A stretch of 64,000 nucleotides of DNA, from the NCBI GenBank assembly GCA_001600875.1, contig BCLD01000005.1:193667-257666 (forward strand). Reading direction: 5' to 3'. Made by a program: the position numbers and the translations under genes. The notes below the pieces were generated by a model. It did not search any database and was not told the origin of the DNA. It saw only the letters and a list, made by a program, of their open reading frames with translations. Positions 13,684 to 25,288 of the stretch are shown piece by piece. The first letter of the stretch is position 1, and every line of letters starts with the position of its first letter. This DNA is from Solicoccozyma terricola (Eukaryota; Basidiomycota; Tremellomycetes; Filobasidiales; Piskurozymaceae).

Positions 13684-14290
13684 TCAAAACGTCAACCAAA
13701 TGTCACCCAATCTAGAGTCCTCTGGCCCGATCAAACTGTTCCTCTTTGCCTTGAACTCATCCAACCAATGCCCAACCAGAGTGTCAACGTGATGAATCTC
13801 TGGGACTTTATGTACGATGTGAACCTGGCAGTAGCGGATGTTGACCAGACTGTTGTCCGCAACCAGGAGCTGAAAGTTTCCACTTGCATCCGTCTTGGCC
13901 TTGAGCCACCGTGGCAGCAAGAGAGGAAGGCTTTCCGACGGCGGCAATGACGGCTTTAACGGCAACGACTCCTGGAGCAATGACAGTAGTCAAGTTGACG
14001 TCGACTTCAGCTTCCCAGGAGATGCTGCGCGTATAGTTTCCCATGTCCTGAGTCTTTTCCACGAGGATGAATCCTGTCATCAGGTAAACGTGGCGGCCGT
14101 TAGCCATCTGCTTCTCAATCCTCCGCAACTCCCGGCATCCTGGCAGCGGTCAACAACATCTCATCATGATCGTCCAACGTCACCGTCTCCCCCCTCTTCC
14201 AAACCACCTCCCCGCTCGTAAGGAAGAAACTCCTAGCGTAATTCACCACCTCATACGCATACGCCAGTGCTACACCTTACGGGAACTGAA
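13684..14290 (-). pseudogene. decayed conserved-looking fungal protein, function unknown
   Basis: Minus-strand translation shows protein-like blocks in shifting frames. A block with Y-E-V-V-N-Y-A-R-S-F-F-L-T-S-G-E (about 14240) is followed by G-R-H-V-Y-L-M-T-G-F (about 14090), then a hydrophobic beta-like stretch, then F-Q-L-L-V-A-D-N and Y-C-Q-V-H-I-V (about 13850). At least two frameshifts and stops interrupt them. I recall the general pattern (…G-x-x-V-Y-x-x-T-G…) from uncharacterised fungal proteins but cannot name a family. Called a pseudogene because no splice choice restores one frame. Confidence 0.4.
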
Positions 14291-15204
14291 CAAAAATACG
14301 ACATTCCCAGTCCGTGTGGTTCTCGATTGGTGTCCAGTGTTTCACTACCTTCCTACACTTCGCCTTTAGACTCATCCGCGTAGCACGTGTCTCAAGCTCT
14401 GCCTTGAGTGATGATGCTCTTCACCTGCGCCTCGTCTGTGACTCGTTCCATCGTTGACGATGTCTAAGAATATCAGATCTGCTGAGCGCAACCTTTCTTA
14501 TGCTAAAACTACCGAGATGCTCCCGCCACACAATGGGCGAATACTGGCGTGAGGAGCCATACAAGGTCAGATGAATAAGGAAGCCGTTTGTAAACACATA
14601 CACTATTGTCCAGACGGTCTCATGTAGATTTATAGCGGGCTTGTTGTTGAAATGACGAGTACGATGAGAACACCTACCAATTTCATGGGCTCAGTGGGAT
14701 TTTGCCAACTCTTCGCATCATCTCTATGGAGTGGACGGCTGAAGTGACCCATGATCACGGGAGCCGAACTTTCCAATATGTGGATGTAATGTTCCCTGGG
14801 AGTTGGAATCATTATAGTAGACTCTCACGATGGCTCGAGGGATAGCTTAGAGTATAACAGTTCATCGACAGGTAAAAGCATTTGCGAGCGAAAGTCCAAG
14901 GAGCCTGCAGGCGGAGCATGTCGAACTCATTCTAGCATTCTGCTTTATAGATATGTTTGCGTGATGAGTAATTCAGTATCAAGTGGATGAGATTTAAATG
15001 TACGCTGGCTCAACATGCTCGGATCAAGGTATTTGAATCGACTATTGACACGAGGCAGAGAGCATCTACATCTGACAAGCGATAGAAGGATCCCGCCATG
15101 GGCCAGGGTATGGAGCATCGAGCTCTGAGCTGTCTGCAACGTCTCCAGATGATTCAAGTAGCCAACAGACCGATATGCAACCCACCTTCCGCTGGAAACA
15201 TCAA
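14291..15204. other. no gene seen
   Basis: AT-richer intergenic sequence with short random frames. The 5' part may hold further decay of the minus-strand gene remnant ending near 14290. Confidence 0.35.
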
Positions 15205-15265
15205 CCGATGACCGACAGACCGATCAGCCGACGATCGGTCAAGCATACGTCACGTCGGTCATCGG
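15205..15265. repeat. inverted repeat, 12-bp perfect arms
   Basis: Arms CCGATGACCGAC (15205-15216) and GTCGGTCATCGG (15254-15265) are perfect complements around a 37-base loop that itself contains a GACCGATC/GATCGGTC pair. A cruciform or hairpin is possible; no function is evident. Confidence 0.7.
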
Positions 15266-15293
15266 CATCCGGTCATTCGTGATTGTGAATGGT

Positions 15294-15473
15294 TGTTATC
15301 TCTACAAAAGTACACCTCTGGCTCGACATTCCCTGGATCTTTATACTCAAAGAGACAGCTAGAGGACAATGGTTGACCTGATACCGTTCCTCCGGGCAAT
15401 TTGTCCGACTGTCCGTAGGAGTGTCCTACTATCCGGAGTGATAGAGCGCTCTAAAGACACGGTTATTTCAACA
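15294..15473 (-). mobile_element. solo LTR (family B)
   Basis: 180 bp, reverse complement of the LTR at 60382-60561, which has the same length. It begins TGTTGAAATAACC in its own orientation. It abuts the palindromic-ended repeat at 15474, so it appears to have inserted at or into that repeat. No convincing 5-bp target duplication is seen. Confidence 0.85.
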
Positions 15474-15790
15474 AGATGAGTGTTCCAGCTTGACCCCAAC
15501 TCGACCCCTACCCTCCGCTCATTCCTCACGTCTCTATCAGTCGTGCGTACGATGACTCTATTACAAAGGCCTGCATTCCGCTACGGACGGCCTTTGACAC
15601 TACGATCGTGCTGGTAATGCAACTCAGTATTGGGCAAAGAATGAAAGACAGCCTGTCTTTTGGTATCGTTGCGATGCGGCAAAGACTCCATCTGATAAAC
15701 ACAGTCGGAAGTCTAGTTAATCTCGGCTTACTGTGGTACTGAATTTTCCAAAAGACAGGCCGTCTTTTCGGGCGCCACCTCGGGGAGACG
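15474..15790 (-). repeat. palindromic-ended repeat, copy 1
   Basis: Reverse-complement relative of the repeats at 48000-48310 and 52100-52485. The core, 15643-15770, is bounded on each side by a short palindrome (AAAAGACAG joined to CTGTCTTTT). Flanking sequence also matches the other copies (segments reading CTTTGCCCAATACTGAGTTGCA and the GATCGTACGCACGACTGATA region, in the element's own orientation). Confidence 0.8.
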
Positions 15791-16837
15791 TCATGGAACA
15801 AGCTGTCGGCGAAGATCGTAATTCCAGGCGGGTGGATAGTGACTGATGTCGCGATGGTTGCAGGAGGGAATAATCATGCTGGTATTTGTGATTGTGGTTG
15901 TGGTTACGCTTGTAGAGGTCTTTGTGGTCGTGGCGACCAAGGTCATTGGGAAATTGTGGTAAGGTACTCGAAGCGAGACCGCCCCTTCATGAGCACGTGG
16001 ACCGTACCGGGGACCAAAACTTCGTCCTGTCATACAAGTTAGTAGTTCACACAGACAGGCCGAGATCCCCCATGGCGAGAGTAATCGGTTAAGCGTCGGG
16101 CATTTGCTACCCCAGTCGAGAGTTAACGGAGTCGGGAGGACATCTATCCTTTTGCATTTGGTCCGATCAGCCCGCAGCTCAAATAAATCCATTCAATTTG
16201 TTCCTGGATGAATGCTTAATTGACCCCGTCAATACCGATCTCATGCCGTTACTGTCAGCCGGGTGGCGTCGCTGGCATCTTGCGTACTGGGAATAGCTTC
16301 CGAGGATCGACCGGGTCGCCTGGGAACGAGGAAACGGGTAACGCGCCACGCTGGCATGTTGCTTTGTAAAGTAAACCCGAGCCGAATGACCGTTTGCCAA
16401 ACAGTTTAGATGTCAACGTCGTTAACGTCCTTGCTCGATGTGTTGGTAAGCGAAGGGGTTGGGGTTCTCTGTGAAAGAGAGGGTAACCATAATGGCCTAT
16501 ATGACGACGGTGATTACCCTCCCAAACCCCCCGGAGCATGCAATGTCGACGATGAACGACTTGGGCCTGATGCCACAGGAACACTGGAAGCCACGAAGAT
16601 CATCCTCATCTTTCACGATATAGCGAATCAAGGAACGTAATCTGCGAGGATATTAAACCCTGTGGTTGGAATGTTATAGTTTCTTGGCCGAAATATATTC
16701 TTAAGATGCATGAGTGATTTCCACTTCAGCCCGTCATTGAGCTTAGTGTTCATGAAGAAAACAAAGCATTGGCTATCTGGTCTGCCTGCCTTGATAGTCT
16801 ACCGCCAGGGATGATGAAATGTGCGAGCGATGGCACT

Positions 16838-16858
16838 GAAAAGACAGCTTGTCTTTTC
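16838..16858. repeat. isolated 21-bp palindrome of the GAAAAGACAG family
   Basis: Arms GAAAAGACAG and an imperfect CTGTCTTTTC (TTGTCTTTTC) around one base. The same motif bounds the palindromic-ended repeats and occurs alone at 40146 and 56934. Confidence 0.8.
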
Positions 16859-17182
16859 GATGTTCACCCGTCATTCAAGTCTGCAGCACACCGCCAATGG
16901 CAGGCAAGTGATCTGACAGCTGGGTCCGCATCGTCAGTGGGATTGGAAAGGGATACAACCGATAAAATCCTCCTGGCGACTCAACATCGTGCAGTACCGG
17001 TGCCCCGTTTGCTAATAGCCTTCTCCTCCGTGCGTTATCTTGACTCCCTAATAGACGGACTTTACTCCGATCTGCCTCTTAACCTGCAGATGCCAGAATC
17101 GTACGAGTCTTGTTCATCAGCCATCAGGAGCATGGGAACGAACCAAGCGCGGACTCAAACCCTCCTCCATCACGATTGATCA

Positions 17183-17455
17183 GTGAGGACAAGTGGGGAA
17201 GTCGCCCCTCCGGAAGCAGTCACAAAAGGAATAATTGTCTTTTACGCCGCAAAGACTCTGGCGTTTGTGGGCAGGCACTGGGAAGAACTCCGTAACCTCT
17301 TTGGTGATCGAATTCCTTCTGGAATCGTTGATGTCCTGCCGGACATAGTTCAGGGTCACGTTGATTATTGCCAAAGCAAAGTTGCCGCTGGAAGCGAATG
17401 TCTCACGCTGTTTGTGGACGAGCTGACCCTGGACGGCTTGGTTGTCGCGGTGTGA
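17183..17455 (+). CDS. unrecognised open frame
   Basis: 90 codons with a balanced amino-acid composition: a hydrophobic start (I-I-V-F-Y-A-A-K), then a helix-like W-E-E-L-R-N-L-F-G, then V-D-E-L-T-L-D-G-L-V-V. It may be an exon of an unidentified or decayed gene; no partner exon was found. Confidence 0.2.
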   Translation: MRTSGEVAPPEAVTKGIIVFYAAKTLAFVGRHWEELRNLFGDRIPSGIVDVLPDIVQGHVDYCQSKVAAGSECLTLFVDELTLDGLVVAV

Positions 17456-18012
17456 GCTGGAGAAGTTGGCTCAAGTCCCGGTATTCCTACGCCTTGGCTT
17501 GCTCCCGGTGCACGACGGGGAGCCTGCCGAGCCGCAGGGCGCTGCAGGGGGTGAGGTGACTGCATCTTCCCCACTGAACAGCTCAGTAACCGGTCGTCCA
17601 GCTGGGAGTAGTAAACAATCAGCTCCTTCACGGACCACACAAGAGACGAGCGATCGAGCAACACGCAAGTTGCCGTGGGCTATGCAATCACGGGCCCTTG
17701 CCAAGATCATTACCGAAGCTATTTGTCTTACCTCAAGACCTCCATCACCCCGGGGAGGACCACACGCCGGAGTCCTTCTTGCAAGCTGACCACAGATGTA
17801 TGTGTCGATCCAGATAGACAGCTCGTGCGCTCATTTATACTTGTCCTTTGCGTGCGAAGTAGATCACGCCAGTTTATCCTAGTCAACGGTGGCAAGGAAA
17901 CCAACTCTCTGTTACCAACACTTTGACTGTGAATTCCAATCCTGACGTCCAGGTGGAGAAGATTTGGGGCCGCCAGGAGGTGATTGATCGTCATCGCCTC
18001 ATATAAGGCTTG

Positions 18013-18034
18013 CCCCTAACCCCTAACCCCTTAA
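18013..18034. repeat. telomere-like repeat (CCCCTAA), interstitial block 1
   Basis: Two CCCCTAA units plus CCCCTTAA, i.e. TTAGGGG on the other strand, the general form of fungal telomere repeats. The block sits exactly where the copia element at 18035 begins, internal to its integrase region. Confidence 0.85.
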
Positions 18035-20753
18035 GAGCAAAAAGGAATGGCGAACTTATTCATGCCGATATCGCTGGGCCCTTCACACCATCACTCAATG
18101 GATATGATCATTTTCTGGCGATGATTGATGACTTCTCAAATGTGTGTGGAATCGTTCCAATGATTGGTCGGAAACCTGCGTTAGAAGCACTCAAGGATTT
18201 TGTTGTTAAAGTGGAACGACAACTAGGCGAGAAAGTACTCTTTATTCGAACAGATAATGGTACGGAATTCGTGAAGGGGGAAGCGGAACAATGGTATCGC
18301 AAGAAAGGAATCATTCATCAACTTACAACACCATATACACCGGAACTGAATGGCACGATTGAACGCTTTATGCGAACAGCTAAAGAAATGATAAGTGCAA
18401 TGATTATGGATGCTGGCCTTGGTCATGGATACTGGGACTATGCAGCAAAATATGCGGCGGTTATCATCATGAAAATCTCAACGGGAAAGGATGGAGTCTC
18501 AGCCTGGAAGAAACTCACTAGAAGGCAACCGAATTGCCATCGATCCTGCGCTTGGAAGCTCATGCTTTGTTCATATTTCGAAGGAAACACTTTCTAAAGC
18601 TAGCTTTGAGACGACAAAAGCAGCTGAAGGACGAATCCTAGGACAAGAGGATAATGTCAGCGGATGGATTGTGCAATTGAAAGGCACTGGCAAACTCGTT
18701 AAATCAAGGGATGTGCGTCTTGTTACTGGTGCTACTGTTCCTGCACCACAGCAAGCTCCCATCTATCGTCCAGATACATCTCAGCAAGATGAACAAATTG
18801 ACTTGGGAGAGACTCTGCAAGAACAGGAAAATGAAAAGCAAGAACAAAAAGATAGATTCCATTTGGCAGAAACACCATTTCCGGAAGAACATGACAGACA
18901 ATCCATGGAACATCAACTCGAGCATTTGGTGGACGTTCCTGAATCCAAGAACGTGCCTGAAATTACAAGAACAACTCGAACAAAGCGACAGTTCTGGATA
19001 TGAGCCTGAAGAGGAAGAGCTTCCAACACAACCTACACCAACTTCGTTTACAGACGAGCAAGGGAGACGAAGAAACCCACCAAGGACGGCTCGGAATAAT
19101 GTTGGTGAAGCATTATTCATGACCTATACAGGTCCGGCAGCAAGAAATATGTACCTTGCATCGGAAATGGGCTGGATACTTACTACAGGATTCGACAAAG
19201 ATGAACCCAACACTGTGCAAGAAGCGCTGTCTGGTCCGCAACGACAGCAGTGGAAAGAAGCAATGGATAGGGAACTTGACAATCTGCGGATGAAGGAGAC
19301 TTGGCAAGAGGTTAAAGTGCCACAAAATCGAGCGAAAATCGGTGCAAGATGGGTACTGAAGATCAAGCGTGATGCTGAAGGCAATATCATCAAATATAAG
19401 GCACGATTAGTTGCAAAGGGCTACTCTCAGATACCTGGAATTGATTTTGAGGAAACATATGCACCAGTTGGACGAACCACATCACTGCGCATCCTCCTCG
19501 CTATTTCTTCCACTCTCGATCTTGAAGTCTATCAAGCAGATGTCGAAGGAGCATACCTAAATGGCAAACTCGATATCTCCATATACATGGATTATCCTGA
19601 AGGTGTAAAACCGAAGTCAGGATGCGACGCTTTGCTTCTCAAGAAATCGCTCTATGGATTGAAGCAATCAGGTAGGACATGGTGGATCGAGCTAGGAAAC
19701 AAGCGTGCAACTCTCGGATTTGAAAGACTCGAATCGGATTGGGGTCTCTATGTCAAGCTTCAGACCCCAATGGAAGACCCTGTGCTCATCCTGGTCTATG
19801 TGGACGACTTTGTTATCGCAGCAAGAACGACAACTGTAATACAAGACTTGCTCAACAAACTCAAGGGATTCAAGAAGCTATCGGAAATGGGGGAGATTAG
19901 CACCATCCTGGGGATGAAGGTTACTCGAAATCGAACCATAAGGAAAGCATGGGTAACTCAACCAGCCTATATCGATCGCTTACTTGAACGCTTTCCACAA
20001 CACCTCAACTATCGCACTAAAGTTGCACCACTTCCAAAGATATCAGAGGACAACAGCAAACCGATACCATTGACACCATATCAAGAAGTTATTGGATGCC
20101 TGCTATGGCTAGCTGGATGTACAAGACCAGACATCAGCTTTGCCGCATCTTATCTTGCGAGATATACTGCAAACCCAACTGAAAATCACTGGGAATTGGC
20201 ACTTAGGACAACATCCTACCTAGCGCATACAAGAACAGTCGGACTTACACTTGGAGGACCGAATCAAGTCACTTTAACTGGATGGGTTGATGCCGATTGG
20301 GCAGGCTGTCACGACACAAGGCGATCAACAACAGGTTACCTATTTAAGATCAACAACTCGCCAATTGTCTGGAGTTCAAAAAGGCAACAAACAGTCGCAA
20401 CCTCAACAGTTGAAGCGGAGTATATTGCTATCGCTCAAGCTGCAAAGGAAGCTCTGTGGCTGCGGAACTTACTCAAAGAGCTAGGGTTTGAAAACATCGT
20501 CACGGGAGCGACAGTTCTTCATACCGACAATCAAGGAGCAATCCGACTTGCAATCAATCCAAGTACACACCAGAGAACGAAACATATCGACATCACACAT
20601 CATCTGATACGCGAGTTGATCCACAACAAGTCAATAGCTTTGGAATATGTTACTACAGGCGAGCAACAAGCAGATATCCTTACCAAACCACTTCCTGGAC
20701 CTCGACATTCATCAAACTTGATACAACTGGGTTTGGGAGAACCTCGAGCTTGA
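18035..20753 (+). pseudogene. copia pol fragment (integrase, reverse transcriptase, RNase H)
   Basis: The integrase core opens with H-A-D-I-A-G-P-F, then R-T-D-N-G-T-E-F and the P-E-L-N-G-T-I-E-R glutamate region. It shifts frame near 18500 and again near 19000. The reverse transcriptase-RNase H part, from about 18960 to the stop at 20753, is one open frame with W-V-L-K-I-K, A-R-L-V-A-K-G, Y-V-D-D (19799-19810) and the RNase H marks V-D-A-D-W-A-G and T-D-N-Q-G-A. Two frameshifts and the missing 5' end make it non-autonomous. Confidence 0.9.
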
Positions 20754-20959
20754 GGGGGAGTGTTGGAAGTGGCAAATAATGTGCTATGGTTGATGCCGAA
20801 GTATAGCATTGCAATGCATGGCAGTGCATGGCACTACAGCATAGCAAAGGATGCAGGTGGCAAAAGATCTTTGTTTCCATGTTGTAAGAATATGTATATA
20901 GGTCGGCCACTTCTGGTCAAGCTCGATGTACAACAGAAAAGAACCAATTATTCATAACA
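18035..20959 (+). mobile_element. 5'-truncated Ty1/copia retrotransposon
   Basis: Order integrase, reverse transcriptase, RNase H, polypurine tract (GAGGGGGAG, ending at 20760) and 3' LTR (20761-20959, TGTTGG...AACA). The 5' LTR, gag, protease and the zinc-binding head of integrase are missing. The left edge is telomere-like repeat. The LTR belongs to the same family as the solo LTRs at 8461 and 57444. Confidence 0.93.
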
Positions 20960-21402
20960 TGCAGCGAGTTTGGAAACGAGCAGTGGAGAATCACCTCTGC
21001 CGCCCCATACAAGGCTCAGAGCGACAACACCTTCCGAGGGTTGTGGGATGATGGGAAGATGCCAGAGGACGAGGAAACGTCCTCGTTATCTGCGTCTGGT
21101 GTTGTGGAGGGTGACGAGAGAGAGGGAGCTGGCACTGACGCTGACTCCGGTTTTTACCGCGGATCTGGCTGCGGCGTCGGAGGTGTAACAAGCCGAGCGA
21201 TACGCATGGGAAAGGATGGATATGTGAAGGCCTCTTGAGCCGATGGGGTCCAGTGAGGCTTTGGTGTCATGTTGTGCGAAGAGACAATGCGAAGGAACTG
21301 TAGCCTGGAGAAACGCACTCACCTCTAGTTCCTTACCAAAGAGCAAGAGCAAGCGTGAGCATAGGAATCGGTCTGCGCTTGAACCAAGGTCTGCAACTCA
21401 CC
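20960..21402. other. spacer between copia LTR and Rcf2-like fragment
   Basis: A plus-strand frame reading out of the LTR edge (20960-21238) is acidic, with G-L-W-D-D-G-K and E-D-E-E-T-S, and may be the tail of a gene cut by the retroelement. No family is recognised. Confidence 0.3.
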
Positions 21403-21840
21403 CGTTGTTCATTCACTCCAGCCTCTGGGACGCCAACGTAGCAGGTGGTCTCCGTGGCGCCGCATACGCCACAGCGATCTTTGGACCGGGAGTCTGGGCG
21501 CTCCAACGATACTCTCCGAAGTTCCGACACTTTCCTGTGTCACTCAAGGCGCTCGGTGTGGTCACCATCGCCGTGCCGTTGATTTCTGTCTATGCGGAGA
21601 AAGCAGGCGAGGCCTATGAACGATCTCTCTGGACGGGTGCTCAAGCACGGTGGGAGAGATTAAGCACCACGGAAAAGATCAAGGATTGGGCGGCGAACCG
21701 ACCAAGCTGTCACCAGTTCAGCTTGGTCGGTGGCAGGTAAGTGCTTGCAACGGATACTCTACACGCAGCAACGATACTCAAGCGGCATTGTCACTTCCAG
21801 CTGGGCTTCATCTATGATCATTGCTGGTGCAGTCATTATC
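21403..21840 (+). pseudogene. Rcf2/HIG1-like mitochondrial membrane protein, 3'-truncated
   Basis: The frame through 21736 shows G-G-L-R-G-A-A-Y, then R-H-F-P-V-S-L-K-A-L-G, then a hydrophobic segment and S-V-Y-A-E-K-A-G-E-A-Y-E. This is the pattern of the N-terminal half of Rcf2-type respiratory supercomplex factors. A GT-AG intron (21737-21800) leads to a second exon with S-W-A-S-S-M-I-I-A-G-A, which also fits. That exon stops matching at about 21839, exactly where the antisense M20 peptidase fragment begins. The first exon's start is uncertain and 21403 is only the point where resemblance begins. Assignment is by pattern and moderately sure; the truncation is directly visible. Confidence 0.5.
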
Positions 21841-22070
21841 CAGGCGGTGGCCATACCGAAGGCGTGTCGCTCTACGACGAAGCCCTGCTGCTCCATGAAA
21901 GATGTCAAAACGTCGTGCGCATGATGCTCCTCCCACGCGAGCTCAGGGTGGGAATGGATTTCCACAGACAGTGCTCGCAGCTTATCATCTGCTTCAGCGA
22001 TGGCAGCTTCGATGGCTCTGATGGCTCGAGGAGAGAACTCGCTCCAGCAAGAGGCGTCGATTGAGCCCAT
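21840..22070 (-). pseudogene. M20 peptidase (PM20D2/ACY1L2-like), 5' fragment only
   Basis: ATG at 22070-22068 and 77 codons. It contains I-H-S-H-P-E-L-A-W-E-E-H and A-H-D-V-L-T-S-F-M-E, the N-terminal signature of M20D2-type amidohydrolases, and F-G-M-A-T-A-W at the end. Resemblance stops at codon 77 with no splice donor; the sequence continues as the antisense of the Rcf2-like exon. The fusion gene starts on the opposite strand within about 230 bases, so the two were probably divergently transcribed. The 3' two-thirds of an M20 gene of the same type lies at 40322-41602. Confidence 0.75.
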
Positions 22071-22302
22071 GACCAGAGAGTATATGGATGCCTGTTAGCC
22101 TACGAGTGGGAGACGATAGATTCACCGACCACTTATACATGGTATATCTGCGTCCCGTACGTCGTCGTCTTCAGAGAAGAACGACAGGCTGTCCTCGTAC
22201 GCCACGCGAGGTAACCTCGTCAGCATCCCCCACTCGCCGTGCTCGTGCTTTGGCAGTAATGGTCCACCATGTAAGCTCACTTCAACCGTTCGTCGCCCAC
22301 AG

Positions 22303-25288
22303 TGACATGCGGCGTGCTATGCCTCTCCACCACCTTCCTCGCAATGCGACTCATAAGCAAGCTCTGGCTCGTACGCAGACCGACGTGGGATGACCTCGTC
22401 GTCTGTGTTGCCTGGGTGTTTGCCGTCGGAATGTCGTCCTCAATCATGTACGGCTCNACGGTCGGGCTGGGAAAGGTAGATGCGGAGATACCGAGCGAGT
22501 GGTTGACGCCGCTGTGAGTCGTAGCGAGCGACGGGGCATTGGACAGGGAACGCTGACTGTGCTACCTCCCGTACACGACACGCTCAGCAAACGCTCCGAG
22601 TACGNATTCACCGTTCNATATAACCCTGCGCTCACCGCCACAAAGGTCTCGATCCTCATGCTCTACTATCGNATCTCCCAAGCACGCTCGTTCTTCCGGT
22701 ATGGCACTATTTTTGTCGGATGTGTCGTCGTCATCACCGGCGTTGTCCTCACCTTCCTCAACCTGTTCCAATGTCGACCTATCGGCGCCGCGTTTGATNC
22801 AAAGGACAATCCGTTNGCAACGTGCGTGGACATTGTCGTGCTCTTCATCTGTTCGGCACCCGTCAATGTCCTCACGGACATTGCCATCCTCGTCCTCCCG
22901 TTGCCCATGGTCACCAGATGCGTCTCGACATTCGGCAAAAGGTCGGACTCGTGGCGACCTTCATCACGGGTCTCTTTGTCACGGTCGTCGACGTTGTCCG
23001 CATCGCGTACCTTCAAGCAGCCCTCATCCAGGTTGTCGACTCGTCCCCAACCGCAACGCTAGGAGATGGCGTCGGGCGGGTGTCAATTGGCGCGATACCA
23101 AATTTTGCCCGTGGTATGCGAGCTACTGCTTCATGTGGTCTGCGGTCGAGGTCAACGTCGGGCTTACTTGCGCTTGCGCGCTCGTCATCAAGCCGCTTCT
23201 TGTCAGGATCTTCCCCGGGCGTCATCATAGCTCCGTAAGTCATGGCTCGGATGGAGTGCCGACGACAATAGCCCGCGTGCCTTCCACTTCACCGTATCAG
23301 AGAAATGGAGGGTTCGAGTTCAAGCCGGCGGCGATGTCTAGCAACGAGGATGACGACCGGAGGACGGCGAACATGACAGCGTTTGGGACGCCCTCCCCGC
23401 TGACGTTTCCGTATTCGATGGACTTCGCCCCACCGGAAACAACACACGACCATCCAATGCAATCCGTCGATAGAGATAGGGAGATGGACGTCTCCGAAAC
23501 CTTCCAGCCGATAACGTCACACGACCACACAATGCCATCTGTCGATGAGGTTAGAGATATGGACGTCTCCGAATTCCTCGCCATGACCAACGCGCCTGCC
23601 GGACCCACTTCAACAACTCCGCCCGGCGTTGCTCCCTTATCGTCGCACCGAGAAAGCCGTCGATTCACGCCGACATCGATCATGGAGCACTTCTCTGGTC
23701 CGAACGGGAGGCGAAAGTCGTCCGCCAAGAGCGACCCGAACCAGCAGCCACCGACGACATTTATGGACTTTGTGCATGTGGGTGATCGTAAGCCATTGAT
23801 GGAGCTGACGAGAAGGGAGGGGTGGTGGCCGGTCGTGTTTGGTGAGTAGAGTGTGCAGACGTTCTTCCAGGTGTTGACAGAGACGCGAACCAGTGTCGCT
23901 TCTGTTCTGGACGTGGGGCTTCGTGTATGGTGCGTACGCTGCGAAAATCGCTGGTGAACGTTGCGGCCTAATTGCNCTGTTGATGATATCGCACGCNCAC
24001 GGATNCAGGNGTGGTTAACTCNACCACTCACGGGGTTCAAANCNTCGTCCTCTACAACTCGGAGCAGNCGCTCCTCATCCATAACGCCTACTGGATGGGA
24101 TATGTACTCGGCCCCGTTTGCTTTGGTTATTGGGTCCTCACTCGAGTCGGATTCAAGGCCACATTCATGACCGGCCTCGCCATCTTCACCGTCGCCTCCC
24201 TTTCCTTCTGGCCCTCATCCTCCCTCATCTCCTTCCCGGGGTTTGTCGTCTCCAACCTGTTCATTGGCAGCGGACTCTCCGTCCTCGAGGTCGCGGCCAA
24301 CCCATTCATCGCCCTTGCGGGTCCAGACGAGCTCATGGAATCNCGCCTCAACTTTGCACAAGGTATGCAGGCCGTGGGGGTGGTCGTCTCTCCCCTCATC
24401 GCCGTCGAAGTGATGTTCAAGAACGGTGGACGAGCNGGCCTGTTCAACTCACAATGGGTCTACCTTGCCGCCGCCTTGTGGACGAGCTTCCTCGGCGTCG
24501 TGTTCTATTACGTCCCGCTCAGCGAGGCCAGTGACGAGGACTTGGAGAAGGCGGCTGTACTTCGCNAATCGAGACTGNGGCTGAACCCAGATGCGCGCGT
24601 GCTGGGCATTAACATTCTGTGGTTCACCGCCTCGCTTTGGATCCTGTTCATGTTCCTATACCTCGGGGCTAAAGAGCAGCTTTTGTTTGGTTGGGATGGC
24701 CTGATACCNGANNTGGTGACNGGGTAAGTTGGNGGACGACNGTGACCCTCCCTAAGCGTCATCGTTGAGATTTTGCGCNTTGATAGCCCTACCGGGCTGG
24801 ACACCTTCGGTTGGCAAGAGGTCAGCGTCGCCCTCTTCGCCTTCAATCGCTTCCTCGCTTCATTGTTGTGCTACCTCGGCGTGCCCGGTTGGANAATTCT
24901 CCTCATCAACGTTCTCGGCTGCGNAGTGTTCTCNTCCCTGGCCATGGCCCTTCCCGTCCCAACATCCAACCACGGGCCACTGGTATGCCTCNTATTGCTC
25001 TCCTTCTTCGAGGGACCCATNTACCCAACCATGTTCGCCATGTCACTACGCAACCTCGGTCGTCGAACGAAGCTGGTGGCCAGCGCGATGGTGGTTGCCC
25101 TTAGCGGTGCTGCCGTCTGGCCCAGTGTGGTGTGGGCCATCGAAAATGCGCATCCAGGTAACCCCCGGTATGCCATGTGTGTCATCGTTGCTCTCTACGC
25201 TGCGGTTCTGGCTATTGCACTCTTCTTCTCTTTGCATCCGAAGATGAGGCGATGGGTCGATGGTGATCGTCAACGGACAGCGGAATGA
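22303..25288 (+). pseudogene. rhodopsin-type (SAT4-like)/fucose-permease MFS fusion, copy 1
   Basis: Exons 22303-22513, 22588-23841, 23894-23929, 24009-24723 and 24787-25288 match copy 2 and add the N-terminal exon that copy 2 lacks: two membrane segments with R-P-T-W-D-D-L-V-V-C between them. One or more short exons before 22303 are not resolved. Against copy 2 a single C is missing after 22917 and two bases are added near 23105, so the 7TM part runs through three frames. The MFS part is open. Many single ambiguous bases lie in this copy, so sequence error is an alternative to genuine decay. Confidence 0.75.

Larger units (their letters stand above)
15791..18012. other. gene-poor stretch
   Basis: Short frames on both strands, one isolated palindrome (16838-16858) and one frame with protein-like character at 17183-17455 listed separately. 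No family recognised. Confidence 0.35.

Noticed and set aside
18711..18955. Upstream part of the long copia frame as a separate protein
   Set aside because: The true product in this stretch is read in a neighbouring frame (18491-19003); the two meet at a frameshift near 19000.
23850..24008. A separate MFS gene starting after the rhodopsin-type part in copy 1
   Set aside because: No ATG precedes the first MFS membrane segment there, and the splice phases join the preceding exon to it as in copy 2.
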